64,000 nt of DNA from Takakia lepidozioides (GCA_030704615.1 CM060732.1:32467053-32531052), one strand, 5' to 3'. Shown: positions 13,488-24,365, counted from the first letter of the stretch. Translations and numbers: made by a program. Notes: a model not told the origin generated them from the sequence alone.

Positions 13488-13682
13488 CCGTCGCAAATCG
13501 TGGTTTCGCATATTTGCGACACCCATTGGTCACAAATTTGCGATGTTTTTTTGGCGACGAGCTTGCGACACCCGGGCGTTGCAAATTTGGTTTTTCCCCT
13601 GCCCGAAAATGGCTGTTTTATGACGTCGCGGCGTGGCTGCGGCGTCGAACCCCCCCTCCTCTCCCCCATTTTTCCTGTAGTG
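12519..13682. mobile_element. Non-autonomous CACTA (En/Spm-type) element with GCC target duplication
   Basis: The element starts CACTACAGCAAATGGG at 12519 and ends in inverted form TTTTTCCTGTAGTG at 13682, the hallmark CACTA terminus. GCC sits directly on both sides (12516-12518 and 13683-13685), the 3-bp target duplication expected for this superfamily. Subterminal regions on both arms are packed with GCGACG/CGTCGCA words, as CACTA elements usually show. There is no transposase frame. The interior holds T-runs of 22 and 60 bases and a short (AT)n. The near-perfect duplication and the intact flanking reading frame argue for a fairly recent insertion. Confidence 0.88.
13428..13487. repeat. Sixty-base T homopolymer
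   Basis: An uninterrupted run of T from 13428 to 13487 lies inside the right half of the CACTA element. Its exact length may reflect assembly or sequencing error. A second T-run of 22 bases lies at 12813-12834 in the same element. Confidence 0.9.
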
Positions 13683-13763
13683 GCCTACAACATGTCATCA
13701 TATCAGACCCGATTTAACACAATGATGACCAAGCTGCCAGCATTTACTCTCACCAAACTGTAG

Positions 13764-14636
13764 CTGCAAAATCACACAACTACAACGACGCCCACTTAGC
13801 TGCAGCCGGTCTTCCAGTACCAACCACCTCCAGCTAGCAAGTTTACAAGACAAACGTGGAACCAAATCACCCTGCTTAGGGTGGAGCAAGTTGCCACCAC
13901 AAGCGGACATCTCTCTCCTGAAACAAACCAGTAGCCAACTGCTAGCACCTCCAGGAAACGACTGGACAATGAGTAACACCCCTGGTAAAAAAAACATGCT
14001 CGAGCAGAGTAATCGTGCCCATACAGATGCTAACTGGCAGAGCTCTATTAGTTTTTCCGCTATGATGTTTTTCGGTATGTTCATTCTGCTATACAATACT
14101 ACATTTTTGTATTACCCATCTGCAAACAACATTGATACTCAAACACACAACTTTGTTGCTACTATGTTGCTACAACTAATGGGTATGCTTACAACTAATG
14201 AATAAGCTTGAAAATTTTAGTGCTCTCTCAGGAGAGATGAGCAGATTGTACCTCACTGGCAAGGCGACTAGGTCGCATTTTCAGTCCAGTGCCAGTTTAG
14301 GGTGGTGATCTGGTGTGTTGCAGGAAGTATGGTGCTGAAATGACTCACAATGTGTCGACATTGAAGAGGAAAGTGAAAGTGGAGCGTGCTGCACAGTGGA
14401 ATGTTGCAGTAACCAGTGGGAGAAAATAAAAAAATCAAAGATTTGTCTCACATCTGCTGTGTTGTCTTATTCTACGTTGCTTTCATCAGTCTACCTTTTC
14501 CCAAATGGCAGACATCATGGATTAAATCTTATCATGTGCTTCATAAGGGATTTTCTCCAATTTGTGATGTTTGTGCAAATGACATTGATTGTTGTGCTTG
14601 GTTCAGATAAATGTTAGAATGACATCCTCATTCAAC
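13764..14636. other. Non-genic stretch after the split ORF
   Basis: No supported gene. A plus-strand open frame to 14205 has a hydrophobic stretch (SAMMFFGMFILLYN) that could be a membrane segment, but it has no family match I know and no start or splice context. It might be a decayed downstream part of the unknown ORF at 11.7-13.8 kb. Confidence 0.35.
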
Positions 14637-14700
14637 ATTCATCCACTCTCATACATCCACATTCATCCACAACTTTTCATCCATATTCATCCATATTCGG
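14637..14700. repeat. ATTCATCCA short tandem repeat
   Basis: ATTCATCCA-like words recur five or six times in about 60 bp, imperfectly and with small insertions. Similar CATCCATTCATCC words occur near 5035 and 18720, so this is a simple-sequence type found in several places in the window. Confidence 0.6.
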
Positions 14701-14959
14701 AGCATGCTGACTCTCCTTCATCCTCATTACGCCTCGTCGCCCACATATGGTTCCGTATGTGCCGAATGCGCAAGTCCGCGGCTATAGGCACTCTTCTGCC
14801 TATTCGGTCCACGGTTATAGGTCCGTACCTATGGAAATGACGTGACGTCAACCACGTTGGCAAGGTCTGTTGACGTGGCGTCAGACCCGTGAGCCAACGT
14901 GACAATAACTGCTGACGTGGCGTGAGCCTGGCTGCGCTCACATGCTCACGCGGAAGCAT

Positions 14960-15677
14960 CCCCCATGGAAATGTTGCTCATGTTCGGGAGTAAGCGTGCC
15001 ATTGCCAGTAGAGCCGGAGTGAGAGGCAAATGCCTGGAGTTGATCAACGGGGGAGTCCACCAGTCCAATATCATGAAGACTGAGGCCTTTCTGAACAGAG
15101 GCCAACTCAGACAAAGGAGAAGCAGTTAGCCTAGCAAGGACCTGACCCTTGCGGACACTGATGCTGATACGTTCTGGATTAGCAATCAGTAATCTGACCT
15201 CTCCCTTAAATCCCCTGTCTAAAACCCAGAAGCAATCATACAGTGCTTTTGGAGGGTAAGTTTTTTCCAACCTTCAACCTCAAGGAAATGACCTGTAGGG
15301 CAAGCAAAAGCTAAGCCTATAGGTACTATGCGCTGAGAAAAAGCAGGGATACTGAAGTCAACTAGAGAACGTAGCAATATGGTATTCTTTGCCATAGGCA
15401 GGGGAGGTCCAGACTTCTTACATGGTGGAGGGAAATGCCATTGGTAAAAATTATCACCAAGTGGTTGGAACTGGCTGAATTTGGCCCAATTATAATGCAA
15501 ACCCACCTGCTTCTTCATCTGCTCAGCTTGAAGCTTGAGACGAGAATAGTTGGCCATAGAGGTCCCAGCGGCAATAGTAACATGGCTTAGACTCACCTTG
15601 AAAGGTTGCCCCTCACCATTGTGAAGACACATAAGATTGTTCATGATGTCAAGCTGGCCTTTGCACCCTTCATCCAA
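14960..15677 (-). pseudogene. dUTPase-like domain downstream of the protease, frameshifted
   Basis: Two overlapping frames (15677-15219 and 15270-14938) form one domain after a one-base shift near 15,225. The order of landmarks is that of trimeric dUTPases: FSIPAFSQRIVPIGLAFACP (strand with the P-x-G-hydrophobic-A-x-P-x-G pattern), then a degraded motif-2 position (WKKLTLQ instead of the RSGLA-type loop), VLDRGFKGEVRLLIANP (like the G-V-I-D-x-x-[YF]-x-G-x-[IV] motif 3) and VRKGQVLARL (like KKGDRIAQL). Loss of the phosphate-binding loop and the frameshift make it inactive. dUTPases occur in several retroviruses and a few retroelements. Next to a plant-type gag-protease this is unexpected. Confidence 0.6.
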
Positions 15678-16060
15678 TCCAGAACCATTAAAATTTGTTC
15701 ACCCATGGTGACAATGCAGGTCAACAAGACAGTTTTCCCACTAATGCGGATAGGCAAGATGACCAACCCTATGGGTTCATATGCCGTGCCATCAGCTATG
15801 GTAACCTCAATGCCACGAGCAGGGCTAATCTTTAATCCAAGAATGCGAATTGTACTAAGTGGAATGGCAGACATGGTACATCCAATATCAATAATACATG
15901 GAAAGGAAAGGTGGCCCACATGACATTGTATCATCAATGGGTGGGTGCGGTCCCTACTGATGCTCTTATAGGCCTCACAATGCATGAGTTTGAAATCATG
16001 AGAAAGAACAACACTTACCAGCATTTTGGGGTTCTTACCATGGTCATCTAACACCCTCAC
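15641..16060 (-). pseudogene. Retropepsin-like aspartic protease domain, active site altered
   Basis: The open frame contains LSFPCIIDIGCTMSAIPLST, matching the retropepsin active-site region. However, the catalytic D-T/S-G reads D-I-G, which should impair catalysis. It is followed by IEVTIADGT and by ILMVLDWM, the hydrophobic ILG-like strand (here ILMVLD) expected 70-80 residues later. The first codon of the open frame is GTG, so this is an internal segment of a gag-pol polyprotein, not a separate gene. After WMKGAKA the frame shifts and the polyprotein continues at 15219-15677. Confidence 0.7.
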
Positions 16061-16089
16061 AAACGACTGGGTTCGTTTAAAGTACCCTT

Positions 16090-16569
16090 CTATTTTTTGT
16101 CTCTTTGCAAGTGTTCAATCAAAGCAGGTAAGTCAGATTGGTAAGGGCACCACCTGGTGTAATGCTTGGTGGACTTGCAGATCATGCATGCCACCACTGA
16201 AGTCCTGGCTTCATGACGAATGCCAGCATTGGTCTTACCTTGAGGCCCAGATTTGGCAGTGACTGTAGAGTTCCAGCCTACCTCAGCTTTGAAGGCTTGA
16301 AGTTCTCCCTGGGTTTCATTACGAAAAGATGACAACCCATGCACAATGGAAAGGACCAAATCTTCTGCAATACCTTTCACCCCAAGGTCCCCATCAGTAT
16401 GCTCTACACAGTGACCCTCACTAGCTAGATGAGTGTGTTTTGTGTTGGCAACTTTAGACAGGCCTGCCTTGGCAGCTTTGAGACGTAGCCTTTCTTCAAT
16501 CAATTCCACCATCTCATCTTTAGTGCTGTAAGTCTGTTTTTGCATAAATACTTTCTCAGCAGGGGGCAA
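16090..16569 (-). pseudogene. Gag C-terminal part with intact CCHC zinc knuckle
   Basis: This frame continues gag after a one-base shift. Near its C-terminus it has CMICKSTKHYTRWC, which fits the C-x2-C-x4-H-x4-C zinc-knuckle pattern of nucleocapsid domains exactly. A stop at 16090 separates it from the protease frame. The knuckle would bind element RNA during packaging. Between the capsid-like part and the knuckle the sequence is a Lys/Glu-rich linker. Confidence 0.75.
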
Positions 16570-17239
16570 AGCCCTTTACAAAACAATGTTTCAAAATAGC
16601 AGGTCTCTCCGAGGCAATCAAAACTGACTTACAGATTGCAGTTCGCAAGTCAGTGCAGTATTTCCACACACTGTCGCCATAATGAAATTTTAAGTATGGT
16701 GTGGTGTAAGCTATGGGCTTTTCTTTACGAAAGAGTTTGCGAGCCAATTCTCTGGCTTCTACCCAAGTAAGATCATTTTTGTCCTTAATATTGGACTCAA
16801 ACAGTTGCCTGGCCTCTCCCTTGAGACAGATCCGAAAAGACTTGACTTGGAACCGTGGGGGAACTCCATTCATTTCAGTGTTGATTTCAAAAAATTCCAA
16901 GAAGTTGTACTCAGGGTATTGTTGCTTATGCATTCGCTCCCCATGATCAATTTTTTGTGGAGTAGTATCCGGAACTTTAGTTTGTTTCAGCAACATTTTC
17001 ATAAGCAGGGGGCAATTTGAAATCACCCCCATGGCTTCACACAGCTTGTCCAAATCAAATGTGGGTTGAGGCACAGTCGCCGGATCCTTGTGATCTCCGG
17101 ACGACTCTCCCATTTCCATATTATTTCTTTCATTAGTTGCTGTCTCTTCCCTCTCCTCCGCTGCACGTTTTTCCAACTCACTTAGTCCTATCGTCTCTTC
17201 TGCTTCCCTCTCTAGCATAGATCTTGTAAATACAGGCAT
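16556..17239 (-). pseudogene. Retrotransposon gag, N-terminal part
   Basis: The frame starts at ATG 17239 with MPVFTRSMLEREAEE and runs 227 codons. It contains the retrotransposon-gag-like core (about residues 110-225), including FLEFFEINTEMNGVP, KGEARQLFES and the W...FH..DSVWKYCTDLR region typical of plant gag capsid domains. It ends with an out-of-frame stop at 16556. The protein obviously continues in the next frame (KVFMQKQTYST...), so a single-base change near 16,560 breaks it. Its product would form the virus-like particle that packages element RNA. It overlaps the upstream ORF by 28 bases. Confidence 0.75.
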
Positions 17240-18177
17240 GAGAAGAGGAATACACGGCTACCTGTCCGAAGGGGCACTGAGCTTCGAATCCCACCCAGAC
17301 ACACAGTGGGATGTGATGAAGCGATGTTTGTGCAACAGGTACACTCCTTCCCCAATAAAGCCCACAATTCCTCTTCACCCTTGAGCCAAAAAGTCACGCG
17401 CACGATGCTGCGTACCACCTTTTCCTTCACCAACAGTGTATGGGTAGGATATGCCTTGGCTTCTTCGGCCTTATAGAGACTTACTGTTTCACGCCGAAAA
17501 CACACCCCCGGAAAGATCAACACATCAGTAGGACAAAAAGGGAACTCAGAGTCGGGAATACCAGTGATGAGCTCTTCCCAAGTAGGATCCCGGGTAGGGG
17601 CTGGCGGAACTCGAGGCCTTAAATTAGCAAGCAGGATTGATGTACCTCCTTTAACCACTTCCCACAATCGTAGAGGACTCGGCTTGTCAGGAGGCAAGAA
17701 GCTCTCAAGCTCTACACCCAATTCTCGACTCACAGAGAATTGTGGAATGCCCAAGACAGCCCAACTAAGTCTCTCACCACTCTCCAACTGCTCCTTGGCA
17801 CTAGCAAGGGGAATTTGTAGAGTGACTTCCCTGGAATGAAGCTTGAGGAGAAGGCGTGCGGCGTAGGTTCCCTGAAGAGACTCGTGAATGCGCCGGCTCT
17901 GCTCCCTTTGCTCCGCTTTGGTGTGTATGGGTTTGCAAGCCTCTTTGCGTGTCGTTTCCTCAAAGGTCTTGGCCCAAAACTCCGAGGGCGTGTCCAGCGG
18001 GAGCTCAGGCCGTGGAATAGGTTCTCCCTCCGGGTAATCAACAAACACCAGCTGCTCAGGTAATAGGTTGCGTGCAAGCTCACAAATGTAGTGAGATTTC
18101 AACGCCTGAGTATGTTTCAAGCACGGGACCTCGAATTGATCAAACTCAAACCAACCACGCTCAGAACTGTAAGCCAT
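17212..18177 (-). CDS. Extra ORF upstream of gag in the retrotransposon, unknown function
   Basis: A 322-codon frame starts at ATG 18177 (MAYSSERGWFEFDQFEVPCL); the frame stays open further upstream without a better ATG. It ends at 17212 and overlaps the gag start (17239) by 28 bases in another frame. The protein is acidic-basic mixed, rich in Glu, Pro and Leu, with no membrane segment, zinc finger or catalytic motif that I recognise. It is the least damaged frame of the element: no internal stop across its full length, whereas gag and the protease region are broken. Extra ORFs before gag are known in some plant Ty3/gypsy lineages, for example Tat/Ogre. Whether this one is related cannot be judged here. 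Confidence 0.55.
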   Translation of the reverse strand: MAYSSERGWFEFDQFEVPCLKHTQALKSHYICELARNLLPEQLVFVDYPEGEPIPRPELPLDTPSEFWAKTFEETTRKEACKPIHTKAEQREQSRRIHESLQGTYAARLLLKLHSREVTLQIPLASAKEQLESGERLSWAVLGIPQFSVSRELGVELESFLPPDKPSPLRLWEVVKGGTSILLANLRPRVPPAPTRDPTWEELITGIPDSEFPFCPTDVLIFPGVCFRRETVSLYKAEEAKAYPTHTLLVKEKVVRSIVRVTFWLKGEEELWALLGKECTCCTNIASSHPTVCLGGIRSSVPLRTGSRVFLFSCLYLQDLC

Positions 18178-18350
18178 AATGCTCACTTGCGAAACTCTCA
18201 AAACACAGAAAAGCTTGAGCAGGCAAACACACACACTCTCTCTCTGTGCACGACACACAAGCCGCCATTTTGCCACTACCTCTCCCTTCAATCATGCAGG
18301 ATCCCCCGTACACAATCTACTGTTCTCAGATGTTTCGTACGAGCCAAATT

Positions 18351-20609
18351 CTTTGTTAACGATTTTAGCTACCCCGCATCTCCACCATGATTCCGGCGCT
18401 ATGGGTTTGTTCCCCTTCCTCTACCGCACTTAATCCTATCTGGGGAATGTAGTCGATAGATGGGCCTGGCAGAGAAAAATCTAATCTTAGTGTCGTGTGG
18501 CATTTACATATAGGCCAGCCAGATGCCCTCCCAGCATAGCCATAGAAAGAAGCCAGATCACCCAGATCCATCCTAATCTAATCCTAAACTAGCTGTTAAA
18601 ATAAGAGAGCACCTAATAAAGTCATCAGCTGTTGCCAGCTCATCCTCATGCGCAAGGTGTAAGTTTATCCAGACTTCATCCTGGCTCCGTCCATCCCTAA
18701 ATCATCTGGAGCGCATCCCTCCTCCATTCATCCAAGTCGAAAAGGAAGGTGAGAAGGAATCCCAGCTCCACAACCCTGACCTGCAGATTTTTGCAAAAAT
18801 GCATGGGTTAGGTAAGGAGAGGGGCTAGGCGGGGTTGAGTACCTACGTGGCAACGTTATATTGGTGCATGCAACAGCTAGCTCCAAAACACTTGGCCCCG
18901 CTTCGGCCTCAACTTTTGAAAAATTCACCATTGGATTTCCAAAAAAATTTAACATTAGGATGAGGATCATAGGAACTCATTATCTCACCGCTCAGATAGA
19001 ATTTGTTTTTGGACTTCTGCACATTTTTTGACAATGTTTGAAATTCCACGTTCTGGAACATATCTAAACCCCCCAAAGAATACATACGAAGGGGCATGTA
19101 GCATCCTTTGGCATTTTAGCATGAAATTTTGTGCATACTTGGGTATCTTGGAATAGGATATGGCTGTTGGTGCAGTGGGCCCAACAAAAATCAATCCAAT
19201 ACTGCAATTGCTTGGTCAAACCTAACATTGTAGGTTTCTCAAATTCCCAAAAAGAAAACAACCCCCACCAAAATACTATAATCTTGAAATTTTTGTGGTG
19301 ATTTTTTTTTGCAATTTGGTATATGGATCTATGAGGTAGGTAACCACTGATTTATAAGGTTCATATTTCTGGATGTACTATGATATGCGGATAACTTGGT
19401 TATAGTGCCCAGGGGTAAGAAAATTTAAGGGCAAAAAAACTCTATCTCTAGGAAGTTAAGGGTTAATATTAAAATTTTGTCATGAAGAGTGCCCATAACT
19501 CCATGAGCAAGCTATTTGTCACACAACAAGCTCTCTTTCTCCATGAAACTCATTGAAGCAAGCATAGAACAAGCTATTGAGCTTTCTATGGCATACCCCA
19601 TTTTAACCATTGTATGCACTCATAGTGCTCCCTCCCATGGCCATAGTGCATCCCTTAAATTTCCTAATTATCCAGCCCCGGCACTTGCCACTTCCATAGC
19701 CATCATGCTCGCTTGAGATTGAAACCCCAACTCAAAGCATGCTCTACCAATGCACAATCTTGCACAAAAAGAGAAATCGGATATCTCCAGCTTCAATAGC
19801 TCTCCTAAGCTTGAAGTTGAAGACCCCCAAAATGAAAATGTGTAATTTTACGTGAAAAACAATGGGAAAAATATAAGAACTTAATATAATAGATTATTAG
19901 ATCCAACAAAATCTTCAAGTGAATATGAACAAGTTCATTACGTAGGTTAATGTGATCACTCCATATTCAAGCAACATGGCCAATTTGAAGGTTGAGTTAT
20001 GGCAAGATCGCTCTTCTAATTCACATTTTAATCTCTTCATGCATTTGTAGAGATTGTCTCAAATTTTGATGAGCTTGCTAACATGTACATGGGAGTAACC
20101 AATAGAATTTAAATCACATAAGATTCATTCACCCCTATTGGCTATTTGATTTATGACATATAGCTTCATGTCGGCTACCTTCCCTGTAGATTCCAACAGT
20201 ATAGTTCGTTAGTCAAATATTCTTCAATTTAAATTTGTTGATTTTTTTCCATAAGAGCTATTGTTATAGCTGTGTTTCTTGGAAAAAAACACAGTATTTA
20301 AGAAATTAGATGATTCTAGATCAACAAACTTAATATGTGATGACATACTAATGAGATGTTCAACAGTGTTAGAATAAATTTTTACTTTGACGCTTTCAAC
20401 ATTAGATATCGTAAGCCATTCATGATGTGAACCGCTTGATTCATTTCTTATTCTTGGAATGTGTGGGCATGTGGCACTCTTGGGATTATGTATGGAGCTA
20501 GTTCTTGGAATAGACAATCCGACAGTTTCAATTGATTACTTACATTAAAGACGTATGAAAAGGAGGAGTTTGAAGAGATCAAAAAGTATCAAAGGAGGTC
20601 AATGATGTT
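18351..20609. other. Non-genic stretch, no feature recognised
   Basis: There are only short frames without motifs. A long terminal repeat of the retrotransposon may lie within 18.3-18.9 kb, but the matching copy is not in the window, so it cannot be defined. From about 19.0 kb the sequence is AT-rich and unremarkable. Confidence 0.35.
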
Positions 20610-23005
20610 TTTACAAAATCTTTCTGTTGAAGTAGGTTTGTAGATTTGACATACTTATTCACTTGATTAATTTGAACCACAAAGTAATATTGATCAAATA
20701 TAGAATCTGCAAGAACATTATATCCAAAAATTTAGAATAACTTGTGTCATAAAAAAAATTCAATTAGTACGAAACTCAAATAGAAATGTGCAACGGATTA
20801 AACTAGTTACTTGTTACATGCAAATACATGTAAAATAACAAAAAACTCAAACATATGTTATTATATTTGAAACTTGCTTTTGGTCTCCCATCCTTTTTGG
20901 TCGGAAGATATAACTAGATTTCATCTTTGCAAAAGTAGAAAATAGACTCTAGGAACATCAAACTTTGAAGTGTTTTTTGTGCAACATCCTTTTCATTGGC
21001 AATGTAACCAAAAAACAACCCCCACAATATTTGCAAATTCTAGTTCTCACCGGTCTAGCTATCAACAAACTCATTTTTGGATTTCCACATATCTTCTTGC
21101 AACACAACGCAAATTCACAACTCCTTGTCGCGATGCTCTTCCTGCCCCGCACAAGAACACAACGTTTTTGGGTGGTTTACTTATAATAAGACATTCTTGC
21201 ATGTTAGATTTCCCCTACACATATTGGATGTTCAATTGTATCCTTTTCCAATAGAAGTGTTATGTGATGATTCATAGATATGGGCATACGGTCACGGTTG
21301 CTTATGCTAGCATTGTGGCCAACCTTGCAAGTTGAAATCGTGGTACAAAAGACCTTAGATATTCAGATGGTATTACCTATGGGTGTTCTTGGTCCGGGAA
21401 GGAGTCAAGTGGGCATTTGGCGTGCACGTTTGATGGCCTCTCAACGAATGCGACTGTAGGATAATGTCCACCCTGAGGCGTGAGGATTAGAGGATATGGA
21501 GCAGGCCATCGTGCATCTGCAGCAGAGGGTCTCCAGATTGGAGACCGACATAAATCTTCAGAGATTAGTTGAGAAGGCAAGCCGCCGAATTTGCAAGTTG
21601 GCTTTTGAATATCCTCACCAGCGAGTTACTGAAGTCTATCATGTGTTGGCTTATGTCTACCTATATGTTCTGAGGGAAAATTAAAAGCATAGTTATTGAT
21701 AACCTCACTTGTCAAGCTTTGGGGATACAGACAATGTGAATACGGTAGGATCTTCTTGTCAGACTACACTTGCATCAAGTACTAGTGAAGTCCCATGTGA
21801 GCGAGTTACGCTTTATCTTGACTATTTGTCCACCGTGTGCAGGATTGTAAATGGGGTGGAGGTGGGAGGGATGCGGATCAAAAGATTGTAAACGAGGTGG
21901 ATGACACTTGCAATGTTGATTGAAGCCAAAATCCTCTCAATAAATTATTCTCTGTAAACACCCAACATAGTGATATGAGAAATCAAGATTGTCATGAAGT
22001 CACCTTCCAGGTTTGTAAAAGTGGTGGAGGAGAAGGATTATCAAGAAAGTCTTCCCGAGAAGACACAATGCAAAAAAGGAAGTAGAAAAGGAGACGTAGA
22101 GGTGCTGCCAATCCGCACATCCCGAACGCGTCTACCAACTCGCACATCCCGAAATCTTCCTCTATTTCTGAGACTCCCCTCTTGAAAGGGAAGCACAAAA
22201 ATGTCAATGTCACATCAATGTCATAGCATTTGGTTCTTCCCTGTAATATCAACAAAGACGTGGTTGTGGTATTTTCAACCAAATGGCCCTAACAGATATC
22301 CAAACCTACTTCAACTGTAACATCCATAATATGAGATAACAATGTTCCCTCTAATCCAACATCTATCATTTCCTCAACAAACAAACAATACATCTTTCAA
22401 GCATCTGGATATCAGCCCTGAAGACTTAAACTCTGCTGGATGAATCTTAAGAGGCTGAAATATCTAATGTCTGTTGCCCCTATCCAATTCAAATAAATAA
22501 ATAAAAATAGTTTTATATGAGGTCAATGAAGCGTTTACCCCCTGCCTTCTCACACATAGAATCCATGGCCCTTTCTATACATAACCTCAAAGTCGCGAAA
22601 AACTATTTCAGTTAGAGTGTGGGCTCACCACTATTCAAATATGACAAATTTTTCACAAAGAATACTTTCTTGGGAGGATTTTGCTTCAATCGACGTTGCA
22701 AGTGTAACTCGCATATGACTTCAACAAGTTCAAGTTTTTAATATATCAAAAGTAAATTTCACATACGAGAAAATATCTGTGAGTTTTTTGTTATTTTACA
22801 TGTATTTGCACATAACATGTAACTAGTTTAATTCATTTGAGTTTCCTATTCATTGAGATTTTTTTATGACACAAGTTATTCCAAAGTTTTGGGTGTAATG
22901 TTCTTGTATATTCTTTGCATATACTTGATTTGTTAATTCAAACTAATCAAGTGGATAAGTATGTCAAATCTACAAACATACTTCAATGAAGAGAATTTGT
23001 TGGTG
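20610..23005. repeat. Inverted-repeat structure of ~2.4 kb, likely DNA transposon
   Basis: The left arm, about 20610-20885, and right arm, about 22745-23005, are reverse complements of one another with scattered differences. Examples are TTGAAGTAGGTTTGTAGATT (left) against AATCTACAAACATACTTCAA (right), ATGCAAATACATGTAAAATA against TATTTTACATGTATTTGCA, and AACTAGTTACTTGTTACATG against CATGTAACTAGTTTAATTC. The 1.85 kb interior has no transposase-like frame. An internal block at 22625-22700 is repeated in inverted form at 21905-21955. Arms of about 250 bp point to a foldback or Mutator-like structure. No target duplication was found. Confidence 0.7.
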
Positions 23006-24365
23006 TATACGCCGTTATGAAATACTCTAAGGTTAGCATATACTTAGATCCATAATATGGTTGTACAAAAGATCATTAATCTATATAGACAATCATTACG
23101 TTGTTAATCAATTCACATTGACGGTTGAAAAATGGTGTTGGTTCACCGCTATTCAAATAGAATATTCCTTAAACAGAGAACACTTGGGAGGATTTTGGCT
23201 TCTTTAAACATTAGTTCATTCATGTATGATGTATCACACATTTTTTGTAACTAAACAAACATCCAACTTCATTTTAGTATAACTTATCGATTTCAATTCT
23301 TCACACATGGGCCTCGACATAGGAGACACACTTGGATACATATGGGATTGCACTTGGACTTAGTTGATAGTGGACACTTGGGCCAACGGCACAGGCTACC
23401 TTGCGCGGATGGTTGGAGTTCAGTAGAACCGACCATTATTCAACATCATGCTCGTATGCCCAGCCGGAGAACAGTTTTTGGGGTCGGTGGAAAGGTTGTC
23501 AATCCACATGAATACACATGAATGCAACTGCGAAAGATGAGAGAGAGGGGGAGAGAGGAACGATGGCACCTTTAATCACTGAACGACAACAACCACTGAG
23601 CCCAGAGCAATGAAAGGAGCAGCCAGCAAGCTCGATCAACAATTAAGAAGCGGAGCAGGCTGGAAAGGAGATTAGCAACAGAACTGGCATCCACCAAGCT
23701 AGGCAGGGCCAATCTCAGGCGGCGAGTTGAGGGGGAAATGGTAGTAATGGGGGGAGCTCTGACAATGGGGAACCAGCTGAAGTGTTCAGGGAGCCGGGAG
23801 GGAGTTGACAGAGCTTCAGAGGTCACACAAGACTATGTCGGAGTGGAGCAGCAAGCATAAGGCGGTGCTATCGTAAGCACACGAGCAGTAACTGCGTCGT
23901 CTCAGACCGACAGCCCGATCATCAAACGCAGACTGGAAGAGGGGGGAAGGGAACGCTTCAGAGAGGGGGGAGGCACTGCAGTCTAGGGGGGAGAAGAGAG
24001 AGATGTAATGCGCCGTCAAGGGGAGACGGCTCCGGCACGTGCATGAGATAAATTAGAAGCATGTAGAAAATGACCTTTCCGCCATGCAATAAGCCAATGC
24101 AGTAGGATCACGATACACGCTGGTCAGATCTGTGACACCTTGGTGTGATTAGGACAAGGTACACATAGAAGGGGGACAACGACAAAGGTTAGAGTCAGAG
24201 GTGGGAGAGCCAAGCTTAGAAAAAAACTAAGTCCCAAGCTACCACTCACCGCGAGATGCGGAGCTCCAAACCAGGGCTCCGCCATCAGTCCATTTCTTTT
24301 TATAGTTACTTTGATTAAAAGGGCCTCTGTCCCCTTTCCTATTAAAAAAATAAAGAAAATAAAGC
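23006..24365. other. Non-genic stretch with a diverged copy of the neighbouring block
   Basis: The text at 23140-23215 (CACCGCTATTCAAATA ... CACTTGGGAGGATTTTGGCTTC) is a diverged direct copy of 22625-22700 inside the inverted-repeat structure, so the repeat family extends past the right arm. From 23.5 to 24.1 kb the plus strand is purine-rich, with no recognisable gene. Confidence 0.45.

Larger units (their letters stand above)
11681..13763 (+). pseudogene. Unknown ORF, frame-broken and split by a CACTA element
   Basis: I do not recognise this protein. A first frame (ATG 11681 to stop 11914) is followed after a short gap by an open frame of about 160 codons, roughly 12075-12540, containing VLHAGTIHVTYKNATTYN. 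The two parts are in different frames, so at least one frameshift or stop separates them. The second frame runs into the CACTA element at 12519. Beyond the element, one GCC copy removed, the same frame resumes at 13686 and runs in phase to a stop at 13761-13763. The element therefore landed inside a once-continuous reading frame. Composition is soluble, mixed charged and polar, with no zinc finger or catalytic signature. It could be a host gene or the coding part of an older mobile element. Confidence 0.6.
14938..18291 (-). mobile_element. Decayed Ty3/gypsy-like retrotransposon, 5' coding half only
   Basis: On the minus strand a consecutive series of frames reads extra ORF, gag with CCHC zinc knuckle, retropepsin-like protease, then a dUTPase-like domain. 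They are joined by simple one-base frameshifts and one stop, so the copy is dead. No reverse transcriptase, RNase H or integrase follows; below about 14,938 the sequence changes to a GACGTGGCGT-rich repeat, so the element is truncated there. I could not identify long terminal repeats or a tRNA primer site with confidence. The gag, knuckle, protease order is that of LTR retrotransposons; the Ty3/gypsy call is inferred from the gag start (MPVFTRSM, compare the TRS-type gag starts of plant gypsy elements) and is less certain. Confidence 0.75.

Noticed and set aside
775-14822. The word TCCACGGTTATAGGT shared between about 775 and 14810
   Set aside because: A single 15-base match without extended similarity is expected by chance in a window of this size.
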